Positions 1 through 6,672 are shown, counted from the stretch's first letter. The stretch is DNA of 8,906 nt from Nevskiales bacterium (GCA_022616655.1 JAKEEJ010000125.1:1-8906), one strand, 5' to 3'. Numbers and translations are program-made. The notes: generated by a model not told the origin, from the sequence alone.

Positions 1-2
1 AC

Positions 3-1010
3 GGGCGGCGCGCCGATGCCCTCAATGCCGGCATCAATGTCTCGCACTATCCGATGTTGTGCGTCATGGACGCCGATTGCGTGTTTGAAGAGGACGCGCT
101 GCTGCGCATCATCCGGCCCTTCCTGCGCGACCGGCGCGTGGTGGCGGCCGGCGGCATCGTACGCCCGGCCAACGGTCTGCGGGTCCGGGAGGGACGCATT
201 CTCGGCCATGGATTGCCCCGGTCGCTGCTGGCCCTGTTCCAGACCGTGGAGTACCTGCGCAGTGTTCAGTGGGCAAGGCTCGGGCTGGTCAGACTGAACA
301 GCCTGCTGTGCATTTCCAGTGCGTTCATGGCGGTGAAGAAGAGCGTCGCCATCGAGATGGGCGGGTTCCACACCGACGCAATCTGTGACGATATCGAGTT
401 CACGATCGCCTTGCATGAATACATCCACCGTCCGCGGCATGTCGAACGCCTGAGGATCGAGTACATTCCGGACCCGGTCTGTTACACCGAGGTACCGGAA
501 CACATCCGTCTCCATGCCACCCAACGCAACCGCTGGCAGCGCGGAATGTTGCAGTCCCTGTTGCGCCACAAGCACATGACGTTCAATCCGCGCTACGGCA
601 TGGCCGGCCTGTTCGGCATGCCTTTCTTTCTGTTCTTTGACGCCTTTGCAGCGCTCGTCGAAGGCCTGAGTTACACCCTGGTCCCCGTGCTGTACTTCAC
701 CGGTTACGTGTCGCTGCTGGAGCTTGGACTGTTCTTCCTGATCGCCATCGTGCTTGGCGCGTTTCTGTCCATCGGCGCCGTGCTGCTGCAGGAAAATACG
801 CGACTGCGGGCATCCAATGTTTCCGAACTGACGCGCCTGCTGGGCATCGCGCTCCTCTCGAACCTCGGTTACCACCAGATGCACCTGCTGTGGCGAATCG
901 CCGGCACGTTCGACTATCTGGTTCGCCGGCGTACCGACCTGGGCTCGACGATCCGCCACGGCAGTCATCAGACTGCGATACTGCCGGCCCGGCGGCCGGA
1001 AACTCCATAA
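3..1010 (+). CDS. Membrane glycosyltransferase family 2, 3' part (5' end outside window)
   Basis: The reading frame is open to the left edge, so the N-terminus is missing; the ATG at 54 is internal, because the residues before it (ADALNAGINVSHYPM) already match the GT-A fold. Visible GT2 landmarks are D-A-D at 69-77 (nucleotide-sugar/metal site), an acidic CDDIE motif at 384-398 (candidate catalytic base), and QRNRWQRG at 522-545, the Q-x-x-R-W signature of processive inner-membrane polysaccharide synthases such as PgaC, NodC, hyaluronan and cellulose synthases. About three hydrophobic segments follow (roughly 600-700, 712-790, 835-900), so the protein should sit in the inner membrane with a cytoplasmic catalytic domain. 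The tail is short, basic and polar. The likely role is synthesis or transfer of an envelope or exopolysaccharide sugar; the substrate cannot be told. It converges on mtnA. Family call is firm, exact function is not. Confidence 0.88.
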   Translation, partial: GRRADALNAGINVSHYPMLCVMDADCVFEEDALLRIIRPFLRDRRVVAAGGIVRPANGLRVREGRILGHGLPRSLLALFQTVEYLRSVQWARLGLVRLNSLLCISSAFMAVKKSVAIEMGGFHTDAICDDIEFTIALHEYIHRPRHVERLRIEYIPDPVCYTEVPEHIRLHATQRNRWQRGMLQSLLRHKHMTFNPRYGMAGLFGMPFFLFFDAFAALVEGLSYTLVPVLYFTGYVSLLELGLFFLIAIVLGAFLSIGAVLLQENTRLRASNVSELTRLLGIALLSNLGYHQMHLLWRIAGTFDYLVRRRTDLGSTIRHGSHQTAILPARRPETP

Positions 1011-1033
1011 CACGCCCTAGAATTCTCCAGCAC

Positions 1034-1073
1034 CTTGTCATTTTGAGCCCTTCGACTGTGCTCAGGACAAGCT
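1034..1073. repeat. Dispersed palindromic repeat of the TTCGACxxGCTCAGG type at the mtnA 3' end
   Basis: CTTGTC at 1034-1039 pairs with GACAAG at 1066-1071, and TGAGC at 1044-1048 pairs with GCTCA at 1060-1064, giving a bulged stem-loop in the 51-base gap between two convergent genes. The core at 1051-1073 resembles cores in the element at 8201-8329, so it is probably a member of the same REP-like family. I recall this kind of sequence as common between genes in many proteobacteria. It contains the mtnA stop codon (complement of 1062-1064). It could also act as a bidirectional terminator, though there is no clear T-tract. Confidence 0.6.
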
Positions 1074-2075
1074 AGATCGGCGACGGAGCAGAGCCGCGAC
1101 GGTGCGTGCCGTCGGGCTGAGCAGACTGCCACGTTCACAGACTATTGCGGTGATGAGCGCTGCCGGTGTCACGTCAAACACCGGGTTGTACGCGGCCAGT
1201 CCCGCCGGCGCCACCGGATGGCCCTGAAACTCTGCCAATTCCGCGGCCGCGCGTTCTTCAATCGGAATATCCGCGCCGCGGGCACAACGCAGATCGAACG
1301 TCCCACCCGGAGCCACCACCATGAATTTCACACGGTGCCGGCGGGCCGCCACGGCCAGGGCATAGGTGCCGATCTTGTTGGCGGTGTCGCCATTGGCCGC
1401 GATGCGGTCCGCACCCACAATCACCCAGTCCACTTTCTTCTGCGCCATCACGAAAGCGGCCGCGCCATCGGCGATCAGTTGTACGGGAATCTTTTCACGC
1501 TGCAATTCCCAGGCGGTCAGCCGGGCACCCTGCAACCAGGGCCGGGTCTCGGTGGCATAAACCTGTTCCAGCTTGCCCTGCGCGTGCGCGGTGCGGATGA
1601 CACCCAGCGCCGTGCCGTGACCGCCGGTGGCCAGCGCGCCGGTATTGCAATGGGTCAGAACCCGCACGCCCCGCGGCAACAGCGCCGCGCCAATTTCAGC
1701 CATGCGCCGGTTCTGCTGAAGGTCCTCCTCGTGAATGCGCTGCGCAGTCTCGAGCAGGGTCTGCGGTGATCTCGGGATCACGCCCCGCATACGTTCCAGG
1801 GCCCAGCGCAGATTGACCGCCGTGGGCCGCGCCTGCGCCAGAACCTGCTCGGCCTGGGGATACGAATCCAAATCGCGCCGCACCGCCAGCACCAGGCCGT
1901 ACGCCGCGGCAATCGCAATCGCAGGAGCGCCGCGCACCGCCATGCCGCGAATGGCCGCTGCCACGTCTTCAACGGTACGACACTCCAGATAACGTTCCTG
2001 TTGCGGCAACAGGCGCTGGTCCAGCAGCTTGAGGTGATCTTCGGCCCAGACAACAGGCCGTACGACGCTTGTCAT
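1062..2075 (-). CDS. mtnA: S-methyl-5-thioribose-1-phosphate isomerase (MtnA)
   Basis: Cytoplasmic enzyme of methionine salvage that converts 5-methylthioribose-1-phosphate to 5-methylthioribulose-1-phosphate. It belongs to the eIF2B-alpha/MtnA family. With the ATG at 2075 it is 337 aa. The N-terminal phosphate-binding region has [11 protein letters not shown] (43-53). The catalytic cysteine is in [10 protein letters not shown] (C143) and the catalytic aspartate in [10 protein letters not shown] (D223); the 80-residue separation equals that of B. subtilis MtnA (C160/D240, from memory). NKIGT (233-237) and a typical YNPVFD near the C-terminus are present. A GTG at 2090 would add five residues (MAPSP), but neither start has a clear Shine-Dalgarno. 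A lone -10-like TAGAAT (complement of 2106-2111) would fit the ATG better, since it leaves a leader of reasonable length. The last residues (SLS) and the stop lie inside a dispersed repeat. It is divergent from mtaD, which acts upstream in the same pathway. Confidence 0.96.
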   Translation of the reverse strand: MTSVVRPVVWAEDHLKLLDQRLLPQQERYLECRTVEDVAAAIRGMAVRGAPAIAIAAAYGLVLAVRRDLDSYPQAEQVLAQARPTAVNLRWALERMRGVIPRSPQTLLETAQRIHEEDLQQNRRMAEIGAALLPRGVRVLTHCNTGALATGGHGTALGVIRTAHAQGKLEQVYATETRPWLQGARLTAWELQREKIPVQLIADGAAAFVMAQKKVDWVIVGADRIAANGDTANKIGTYALAVAARRHRVKFMVVAPGGTFDLRCARGADIPIEERAAAELAEFQGHPVAPAGLAAYNPVFDVTPAALITAIVCERGSLLSPTARTVAALLRRRSSLS

Positions 2076-2098
2076 AGGGGAGGGTGCCACGGTCTAAT
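2069..2098 (+). promoter_or_regulatory. Putative sigma70 promoter for mtaD
   Basis: TTGTCA at 2069-2074 and TCTAAT at 2093-2098 each match the sigma70 consensus at 5 of 6 positions, with an 18-base spacer. The predicted transcript would start near 2105 and leave a leader of about 33 bases before the mtaD ATG. The -35 box overlaps the start codon of the divergent mtnA, so the two genes could interfere with or co-regulate each other. This is prediction by eye only. Confidence 0.4.
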
Positions 2099-2137
2099 GC
2101 GCAACATTCTAGCCGCGTTCCCGTTCGCACCTCACTT

Positions 2138-3448
2138 ATGCAAAACGCCGATTTACTGGTCTTCCCGCGCTGGATCGTTCCGGTGGAACCCGCGGGTACT
2201 GTCCTGGAAGACCACGCCCTGGTGGTGCACAACGGCCGCATCGCCGACCTGCTGCCGGCCGAGTTTGCACGCCAGTCCTGGCGTGCCGGAGAGACACTGA
2301 ATTTCCCGCGGCATGCCGTGATGCCCGGACTGGTGAACGCGCATACCCACGCGGCCATGAGTCTGCTGCGCGGTCTGGCCGACGATCTGCCCCTGATGGA
2401 ATGGCTTCAGAACCACATCTGGCCGGTGGAGAGTGCTCACGTTAATCGCGCGTTTTGCGAAGACGGAGTGCGGCTGGCCTGTGCCGAATTCATCCGCGGC
2501 GGCGTCACCTGCTTCAATGACATGTATTTCTTCCCCGACGCGACCGCGGACGTGGCCCTGGAAACCGGTCTGCGCGCGGGCGTGGGATTGATCGTGCTGG
2601 ATTTTCCCACGGTCTGGGCCCAGCCCGGCGAATACCTTCACAAGGGCCTGGAACTTCACGACCGGATCAAAGGCGAACCCCTGCTGCGTACCGTGTTTGC
2701 GCCGCACGCGCCCTACACGGTTTCCGACGGCCCTCTGAAAGACGTGCGCAAATACGCCGACGAACTCGGCATTCCGGTACACATGCATGTGCACGAAACC
2801 GCCGACGAAGTGGACACCTCGGTGCGTATCCACGGACAGCGGCCCTGGCAGCGACTCAAACAACTGGGACTGGTCGGCCCCAACTTGATTGCGGTGCACA
2901 TGACCCAGCTCACCGACGCGGAAATCGCCGACGGTGCTGAAAACGGCGTCAGCGTGGTGCACTGTCCGGAATCCAATCTCAAACTGGCCAGCGGCTTCTG
3001 TCCCGTCGGCAAGCTGCTGGCGGCGGGCGTGAACGTGGCGCTGGGCACGGATGGAGCGGCCAGCAACAACGATCTGGACCTGCTGGGCGAGATGCGCACC
3101 GCGGCCCTGCTGGCGAAGGGAATCGCGCAGGATGCGCGCGCCGTACCGGCGGCACAGGCCCTGCACATGGCGACACTGGCAGGGGCCAAGGCACTCGGGC
3201 TCGAGGCCGAAACCGGTTCGCTCAAAAAAGGCAAGTCCGCGGATTTCATCGCCGTGGATCTGAGCGACCTCAACACGCAGCCGCTCTACAACGTTCTCTC
3301 GCAACTGGTGTATGCCGGCGCGAGTCGTCAGGTGACAGAGGTGTTCGTGGCCGGCCGCGCACTGCTGCGCAACCGGAAATTCACGACGCTGGATGAAGAA
3401 ACGATCATTGCGAAAGCCGCTGAATGGCGTTTGAGGATAAAACCCTGA
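2138..3448 (+). CDS. mtaD: 5-methylthioadenosine / S-adenosylhomocysteine deaminase (TRZ/ATZ amidohydrolase)
   Basis: Cytoplasmic metal-dependent deaminase that turns methylthioadenosine into methylthioinosine and, in many homologues, S-adenosylhomocysteine into S-inosylhomocysteine. It is 436 aa, normal for the family. It has the small N-terminal beta-sandwich, then the metal-binding PGLVNAHTH (H69, H71), RGGVTCFNDMYF, FAPHAPYTVS, VHMHVHETADE (metal His plus catalytic-type Glu), VHCPESNLKLASG, and the metal-binding Asp in LGTDGAASNND, followed by the typical C-terminal strands (GSLKKGKSADF). The ATG at 2138 is chosen because DLLVFPRWIVPVEPAG aligns with the start of Pseudomonas PA3170, shown to be an MTA deaminase. 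An in-frame GTG at 2084 would add 18 residues ([12 protein letters not shown]...) that look non-homologous and would overlap mtnA. No Shine-Dalgarno is visible. MTA versus SAH preference cannot be read from sequence; divergence from mtnA argues for MTA. Confidence 0.93.
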   Translation: MQNADLLVFPRWIVPVEPAGTVLEDHALVVHNGRIADLLPAEFARQSWRAGETLNFPRHAVMPGLVNAHTHAAMSLLRGLADDLPLMEWLQNHIWPVESAHVNRAFCEDGVRLACAEFIRGGVTCFNDMYFFPDATADVALETGLRAGVGLIVLDFPTVWAQPGEYLHKGLELHDRIKGEPLLRTVFAPHAPYTVSDGPLKDVRKYADELGIPVHMHVHETADEVDTSVRIHGQRPWQRLKQLGLVGPNLIAVHMTQLTDAEIADGAENGVSVVHCPESNLKLASGFCPVGKLLAAGVNVALGTDGAASNNDLDLLGEMRTAALLAKGIAQDARAVPAAQALHMATLAGAKALGLEAETGSLKKGKSADFIAVDLSDLNTQPLYNVLSQLVYAGASRQVTEVFVAGRALLRNRKFTTLDEETIIAKAAEWRLRIKP

Positions 3449-3458
3449 AAAGAAACGT

Positions 3459-3531
3459 TTCACGCAAAGACGCAAAGAAAGCCCTTCCAGCTCTTTGCCT
3501 CCTTTCTGTTCCCTTTGCGCCTTTGCGTGAA
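3459..3531. repeat. Long inverted repeat (CGCAAAG type) between mtaD and ubiG
   Basis: A 19-base left arm at 3459-3477 (TTCACGCAAAGACGCAAAG) and the complementary right arm at 3513-3531 match at 18 of 19 positions around a 35-base centre. Pairing may extend outward between the AAAC at 3453-3456 and the GTTT at 3534-3537. It fills most of the 99-base gap between two co-directional genes, starting 10 bases after the mtaD stop and ending 16 bases before the ubiG ATG. A T-rich stretch (3535-3546) follows. I recall similar CGCAAAG-rich intergenic sequences in many unrelated bacterial genomes. It could be a mobile palindromic unit, an attenuator or an mRNA-stabilising hairpin; the sequence does not decide. 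Confidence 0.72.
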
Positions 3532-3547
3532 CAGTTTTGATTTTGTC

Positions 3548-4249
3548 ATGACCCCCAATGTTGACCCCGGCGAGATTGCTCGCTTTGGCAGGATCGCCTC
3601 CGACTGGTGGGATCCGCGCGGCGCCATGGGACCCCTGCACACCCTCAATCCCGCGCGCCTTTCGTACATCGAAAAGGCCGCCGGAGGACTGGACGGCAAA
3701 CGGACCGTGGATGTCGGCTGTGGCGGCGGCATCCTGAGCGAAGCACTGGCCGCACGCGGCGCGCAGGTACTGGGTATTGATCTGGCGGAAGAAGTGCTGC
3801 ACGCGGCGCGGCTGCACATGAAGGAATCGAAACTCACCATTGAGTACCGGGCGATTTCAGCCGAAGCGCTTGCGGCGGAGCGGCCCGAAGCGTTTGATCT
3901 GGTGACCTGCCTGGAACTGCTGGAGCACGTGCCGGACCCGGCCTCCGCGATCACCGCCTGCGCCAGACTGGCCCGGCCTGGCGGAACGCTGGTGTTTTCC
4001 ACCCTCAATCGCAATCCCAAGGCGTACGTGCTCGCCATTCTCGGAGCGGAATACCTGCTCAAACTGATTCCACGCGGCACCCACGATTACGCCAAATTCA
4101 TCCGGCCCTCGGAACTGGAACACTGGACGCGCAGCGCCGGCCTGGAGGTGCTCGACATCCGCGGCCTGCGTTACAACCCGCTGCTGAACACGGCGCGCCT
4201 GTGCGACGACGTGGACGTGAATTATCTGATGCACTGTAGAAAACCGTGA
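3548..4249 (+). CDS. ubiG: Ubiquinone biosynthesis O-methyltransferase (UbiG)
   Basis: SAM-dependent class I methyltransferase that carries out both O-methylations in ubiquinone synthesis (on the 2-polyprenyl-6-hydroxyphenol type and 3-demethylubiquinol intermediates), acting at the cytoplasmic face of the inner membrane. It is 233 aa, close to E. coli UbiG (240). Motifs in order: the N-terminal ARFGRIASDWWDPRG, SAM motif I VDVGCGGGIL (54-63), the acidic GIDLAEE, LELLEHVPDP, VFSTLNRNPKAY, the UbiG-specific PRGTHDYAKFIRPSEL (an amphipathic membrane-contacting region in the family), and DVNYLMHCRKP at the end. ATG 3548 is chosen because the N-terminus matches homologues; an in-frame TTG at 3515 lies in the inverted repeat and is rejected. 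No good Shine-Dalgarno is present, so read-through from mtaD or the nearby hairpin may matter. The stop TGA (4247-4249) is within a heptamer repeat. Confidence 0.97.
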   Translation: MTPNVDPGEIARFGRIASDWWDPRGAMGPLHTLNPARLSYIEKAAGGLDGKRTVDVGCGGGILSEALAARGAQVLGIDLAEEVLHAARLHMKESKLTIEYRAISAEALAAERPEAFDLVTCLELLEHVPDPASAITACARLARPGGTLVFSTLNRNPKAYVLAILGAEYLLKLIPRGTHDYAKFIRPSELEHWTRSAGLEVLDIRGLRYNPLLNTARLCDDVDVNYLMHCRKP

Positions 4250-4273
4250 GGCGTAAGGCGTGAGGCGTGAGGC
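4246..4273. repeat. Four tandem GTGAGGC-type heptamers at the ubiG / mupP junction
   Basis: Units are GTGAGGC (4246-4252), GTAAGGC (4253-4259), GTGAGGC (4260-4266) and GTGAGGC (4267-4273), followed by a degenerate GCAAAAG. The first unit provides the ubiG stop codon (TGA 4247-4249). An 8-base direct repeat AAAACCGT flanks the block (4240-4247 and 4283-4290), as if the block had been inserted or had grown by slippage. I recall such GTGAGGC/GTAAGGC runs at gene ends in various proteobacteria. Confidence 0.75.
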
Positions 4274-4278
4274 GCAAA

Positions 4279-4302
4279 AGGAAAAACCGTTGGGTACGGT
4301 TT
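4279..4302 (+). promoter_or_regulatory. Ribosome binding site and hairpin at the mupP start
   Basis: AGGA at 4279-4282 lies 7 bases before a TTG at 4290, a good Shine-Dalgarno distance, and supports this TTG as the start. AAACCGT (4284-4290) and ACGGTTT (4296-4302) form a 7-bp stem with a 5-base loop that covers the TTG, so the hairpin could lower initiation. A GTG at 4260 is the other possible start, but it sits inside the heptamer repeat with no obvious ribosome site. Confidence 0.4.
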
Positions 4303-4964
4303 CTGTTCCGTCTCCCGTCCGTTGTGTTCTGTTCGATCTCGACGGCACGCTGGTGGACACCGCCCCCGACCTGGCCCGTGCCGCCAATCGCGTGCGTGCG
4401 GACGCGGGGCTGCCCCCGCTGCCCGGCACTCATTACCGCGCGGTGGCTTCCGGCGGCACGCGCGGACTGTTGAAAGCGGCCTTGAATCTTCTGCCCGAAC
4501 ATCCTGATTTCGCCCGCCAGCGGGATCGTTTTCTCAGCTACTACCAGGCGGATTTGAGCCGGGAATCGAGCCTGTTTCCCGGCATGGACGAGACTCTGGC
4601 CGCATTCGAGAAGCGGAACATCCGCTGGGGTGTGGTCACCAACAAACCCGAATGGCTGGCGCAACCGCTGATAAAAAATCTGGGCCTTGCCGGTCGCATC
4701 AACTGCGTGGTGGGCAGTACCGAGGGTCTGCCGCTCAAACCGGCGCCCGATCCCCTGTTAAAAGCCTGCGTACAGCTGAACCTGGGCGTGAAGGATTGCG
4801 TTTACGTGGGCGACGATCGCCGGGACGTGGAGGCGGCCCGTGCCGCGCACATGCCCGTGATTGCCGCCGCCTGGGGCTATTTGGGCGTGAATGAATCCGT
4901 TGAAGAGTGGCGGGCCGACGCCGTGGCGCAAACCCCTGCGGACCTGATTCCGCTGTGCACATGA
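4290..4964 (+). CDS. mupP: HAD-superfamily phosphatase, MupP / Gph type
   Basis: Cytoplasmic HAD subfamily IA phosphatase. Catalytic motifs are complete: motif I FDLDGTLVDTAP (nucleophile D16, acid/base D18), a helical cap with the substrate-loop-like SGGTRG (54-59), motif II VVTNKP (T117), motif III lysine in GLPLKPAPDP (K150), motif IV VGDDRRD (D175, D176, D179). With the TTG start at 4290 it is 224 aa, normal for the family; GTG at 4260 would add 10 charged residues encoded by the repeat. Position between ubiG and yciK matches the Pseudomonas N-acetylmuramic acid 6-phosphate phosphatase MupP, which works in peptidoglycan sugar recycling with AmgK and MurU; the close relative Gph (phosphoglycolate phosphatase) has the same motifs, so substrate is inferred from synteny. 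The gene overlaps yciK by ATGA, suggesting translational coupling. Confidence 0.85.
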   Translation: MGTVSVPSPVRCVLFDLDGTLVDTAPDLARAANRVRADAGLPPLPGTHYRAVASGGTRGLLKAALNLLPEHPDFARQRDRFLSYYQADLSRESSLFPGMDETLAAFEKRNIRWGVVTNKPEWLAQPLIKNLGLAGRINCVVGSTEGLPLKPAPDPLLKACVQLNLGVKDCVYVGDDRRDVEAARAAHMPVIAAAWGYLGVNESVEEWRADAVAQTPADLIPLCT

Positions 4965-5722
4965 GCGCCCGTCCCCGAATTCCACAGCCCTACTCCCCGG
5001 CGCTCGACCTGCTGCGCGACCGCGTGGTTCTGATCACCGGTGCCGGTGACGGCCTGGGCCGCGCCTCGGCACTGGCCTGCGCCCGACACGGCGCCATCGT
5101 GGTACTGCTGGGCCGCACGGTGAAAAGACTGGAGTCCACCTACGACGCCATCCGGGCGGCCGGCGGAGCGGAGCCGGCCCTCTATCCCATGAATCTCGCG
5201 GGAGCGGGCTGGAATGACTACGCGGAGCTCTCGGCCACCCTGGAACGTGAATTCAAAATCCTCCACGGCCTGCTGCACTGCGCCGCACACTTCAAGGGGT
5301 TCACTCCGCTGTCCGAACTCGACCCCGCTGACTGGCAGGAATCTCTGCACGTGAACCTGACCGCCGCGTATGCACTGACGCGCCATTGTCTGCCGCTGCT
5401 GAGAAAGTCTGGCGACGGATCAGTGGTTTTTGTGTCGGACGGATGCGGACGCCAGGGCAAGGCGTACACCGGGGGCTACGGAGTGTCCAAGTTCGCACTC
5501 GAGGGCCTGATGCAGATCTGGGCGCGGGAATCTGGTGCGGAAGCGCGGGTCCGTTTCAACACCCTGGATCCCGGACCGATGAACACGGCGTTACACCGGC
5601 GGGGCTACGCGGCCGACGCAGCCCGCGTTTCCGATCCGGAACGGGTAACACCGGCGGTTCTATGGCTGCTCGGACCCGACAGCCGCGACACCAATGGTCA
5701 GGCGCTCGAGGTACCCCGGTAG
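4961..5722 (+). CDS. yciK: YciK-type short-chain dehydrogenase/reductase
   Basis: Cytoplasmic Rossmann-fold NAD(P)-dependent oxidoreductase, 253 aa against 252 in E. coli YciK; physiological substrate unknown. The cofactor loop is TGAGDGLGRA, the catalytic tyrosine and lysine are in YGVSK, and the subfamily-specific stretch GRQGKAY...FALEGLMQIWA closely resembles E. coli YciK. The classical NNAG is replaced by HCAA. The usual active-site Ser, 13 residues before the Tyr, reads Asp here (VSDGCG, with a Ser one residue earlier), so catalysis by the textbook tetrad is doubtful. The ATG at 4961 overlaps the stop of the preceding gene (ATGA, 4961-4964); an in-frame upstream ATG at 4907 would overlap that gene by 58 bases and adds a non-homologous leader. 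Last gene of the plus-strand cluster; 20 bases separate its stop from that of the convergent protease gene. Confidence 0.92.
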   Translation: MSARPRIPQPYSPALDLLRDRVVLITGAGDGLGRASALACARHGAIVVLLGRTVKRLESTYDAIRAAGGAEPALYPMNLAGAGWNDYAELSATLEREFKILHGLLHCAAHFKGFTPLSELDPADWQESLHVNLTAAYALTRHCLPLLRKSGDGSVVFVSDGCGRQGKAYTGGYGVSKFALEGLMQIWARESGAEARVRFNTLDPGPMNTALHRRGYAADAARVSDPERVTPAVLWLLGPDSRDTNGQALEVPR

Positions 5723-5742
5723 CGAATCTCCCGCTGCGCGTT

Positions 5743-6657
5743 TTACCGATGTAGGAACGCGATCTGGGATTCCGGGTAGTTGAAAACCACCTTGAACTCT
5801 CTCAGAAAGTCCTGCCCGATCAACCCGGCGACCCCCTCGGGAAATCGGGCATCCGGATTCTTCGGCGTTCTGAAGAAAACAATGGGCCGCTCAAAACGAT
5901 GCCCGGCCAGCTCAAACCACTCAAGCCGGCCTTCGAGTTCCTCGACTTCACCTTCCACGCGAACCGTCCGGGTCTTGATCACGCCCCGGTCGGTCAACCC
6001 GTGCTCCCGGGCAAAGTCTGGAAACAGGCTCACGGTGATCCCCGCCCCGGTATCCAGAATAAACAGGCCCTCGACGTTGCCCTCCAGGCGGGCGAGCACG
6101 GCCGGACGATTGCCGGAAAAGCTGAGCGCCTGCCAGCGCCCCTGCGCCAGACGATAGTTGCGGGGATCAAAACAGGCCACGGTCCGGTTCTCGTAATCAA
6201 ACTCGACAATCGCCCCGGCAAAAAACGGAGTGCCCAATATGCCTGCGGGCGTCTCGCCGAAACTCCGCGCCATGGGTGACAGATCCAGCACGGCCACCGG
6301 CGTATTTTCCAGCATCACCGGTCCGACTTCGATGGCATTCAGCAGACCGAGTTTGAGCTTCCTTCCCGTATTGCGGTCTTCGCTCTCACCGACCACCGGC
6401 AGCTTCAGCTGTTGGGCAACACCGGCGTCCAGCACCAGGCGCGAGGCGCCCGTATCCAGCAGAAACGGCCCGAACTCCTGATCACCAATCCGGGCCCGCG
6501 TCAGGAAAAGCCCCTGCTTAAGCGTGGTCTGAAGCCGGGCCATGGCGCTGCTGCTGACGACCGCACGCTCCCGCTCTTGAGCGGACGCCACGGACAGCAG
6601 CAGAATCAGCCCGCTCCAAAGCAGAAGTTTTTGCATGCGTGTGCGGCGAAATTCCAT
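5743..6657 (-). CDS. Exported two-lobed retropepsin/pepsin-like aspartic protease family protein
   Basis: 304 aa. The N-terminus is a Sec signal peptide: basic MEFRRTRMQK, a leucine-rich core, and a likely cut after SVASA (residue 26), so it should act in the periplasm. Two D-T-G active-site motifs are present, FLLDTGASRL (D68) and FILDTGAGIT (D202), each in its own lobe and each followed by the expected hydrophobic-Gly element (AGILGTPFF near 138-146; GLIGQDFL near the C-terminus). This is the clan AA aspartic-protease fold with both lobes in one chain, as in pepsin, although the sequence style is that of bacterial retropepsin-like proteins. Substrate unknown. Start ATG at 6657 has only a weak ribosome site; the ATG at 6636 is an alternative that still leaves a signal peptide. 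It starts 15 bases after the peroxiredoxin stop, so it is probably the last gene of the four-gene operon. Confidence 0.85.
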   Translation of the reverse strand: MEFRRTRMQKLLLWSGLILLLSVASAQERERAVVSSSAMARLQTTLKQGLFLTRARIGDQEFGPFLLDTGASRLVLDAGVAQQLKLPVVGESEDRNTGRKLKLGLLNAIEVGPVMLENTPVAVLDLSPMARSFGETPAGILGTPFFAGAIVEFDYENRTVACFDPRNYRLAQGRWQALSFSGNRPAVLARLEGNVEGLFILDTGAGITVSLFPDFAREHGLTDRGVIKTRTVRVEGEVEELEGRLEWFELAGHRFERPIVFFRTPKNPDARFPEGVAGLIGQDFLREFKVVFNYPESQIAFLHR

Positions 6658-6672
6658 CGTAAAGCTGCCGGC

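Noticed and set aside
1218..1769. 183-codon plus-strand open frame inside mtnA
   Set aside because: Lies opposite intact MtnA catalytic motifs; composition typical of an antisense shadow.
2076..2137. SAM or SAH riboswitch upstream of mtaD or mtnA
   Set aside because: The gap is about 62 bases, too short for both promoters and a riboswitch, and no expected stems were seen. The ubiG upstream region holds only the simple inverted repeat.
3515..3547. TTG at 3515 as the start of ubiG, and GTG at 2084 as the start of mtaD
   Set aside because: Both extensions encode residues unlike the families; the first is repeat-derived and the second overlaps mtnA. The downstream ATGs match known N-termini.
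2153..3817. 554-codon open frame on the minus strand across mtaD, the inverted repeat and the start of ubiG
   Set aside because: It is antisense to clearly recognisable MtaD and UbiG, its product is a His/Gly/Gln-rich composition with no family features, and GC-rich codon third positions explain a long stop-free antisense frame.
4246..4273. Heptamer array as a CRISPR or direct-repeat replication element
   Set aside because: Units are 7 bases with no spacers, only four copies, and placed at a gene junction.
5723..5742. Intrinsic terminator between convergent yciK and the aspartic protease gene
   Set aside because: Only 20 bases, with no stem followed by a T-run on either strand.
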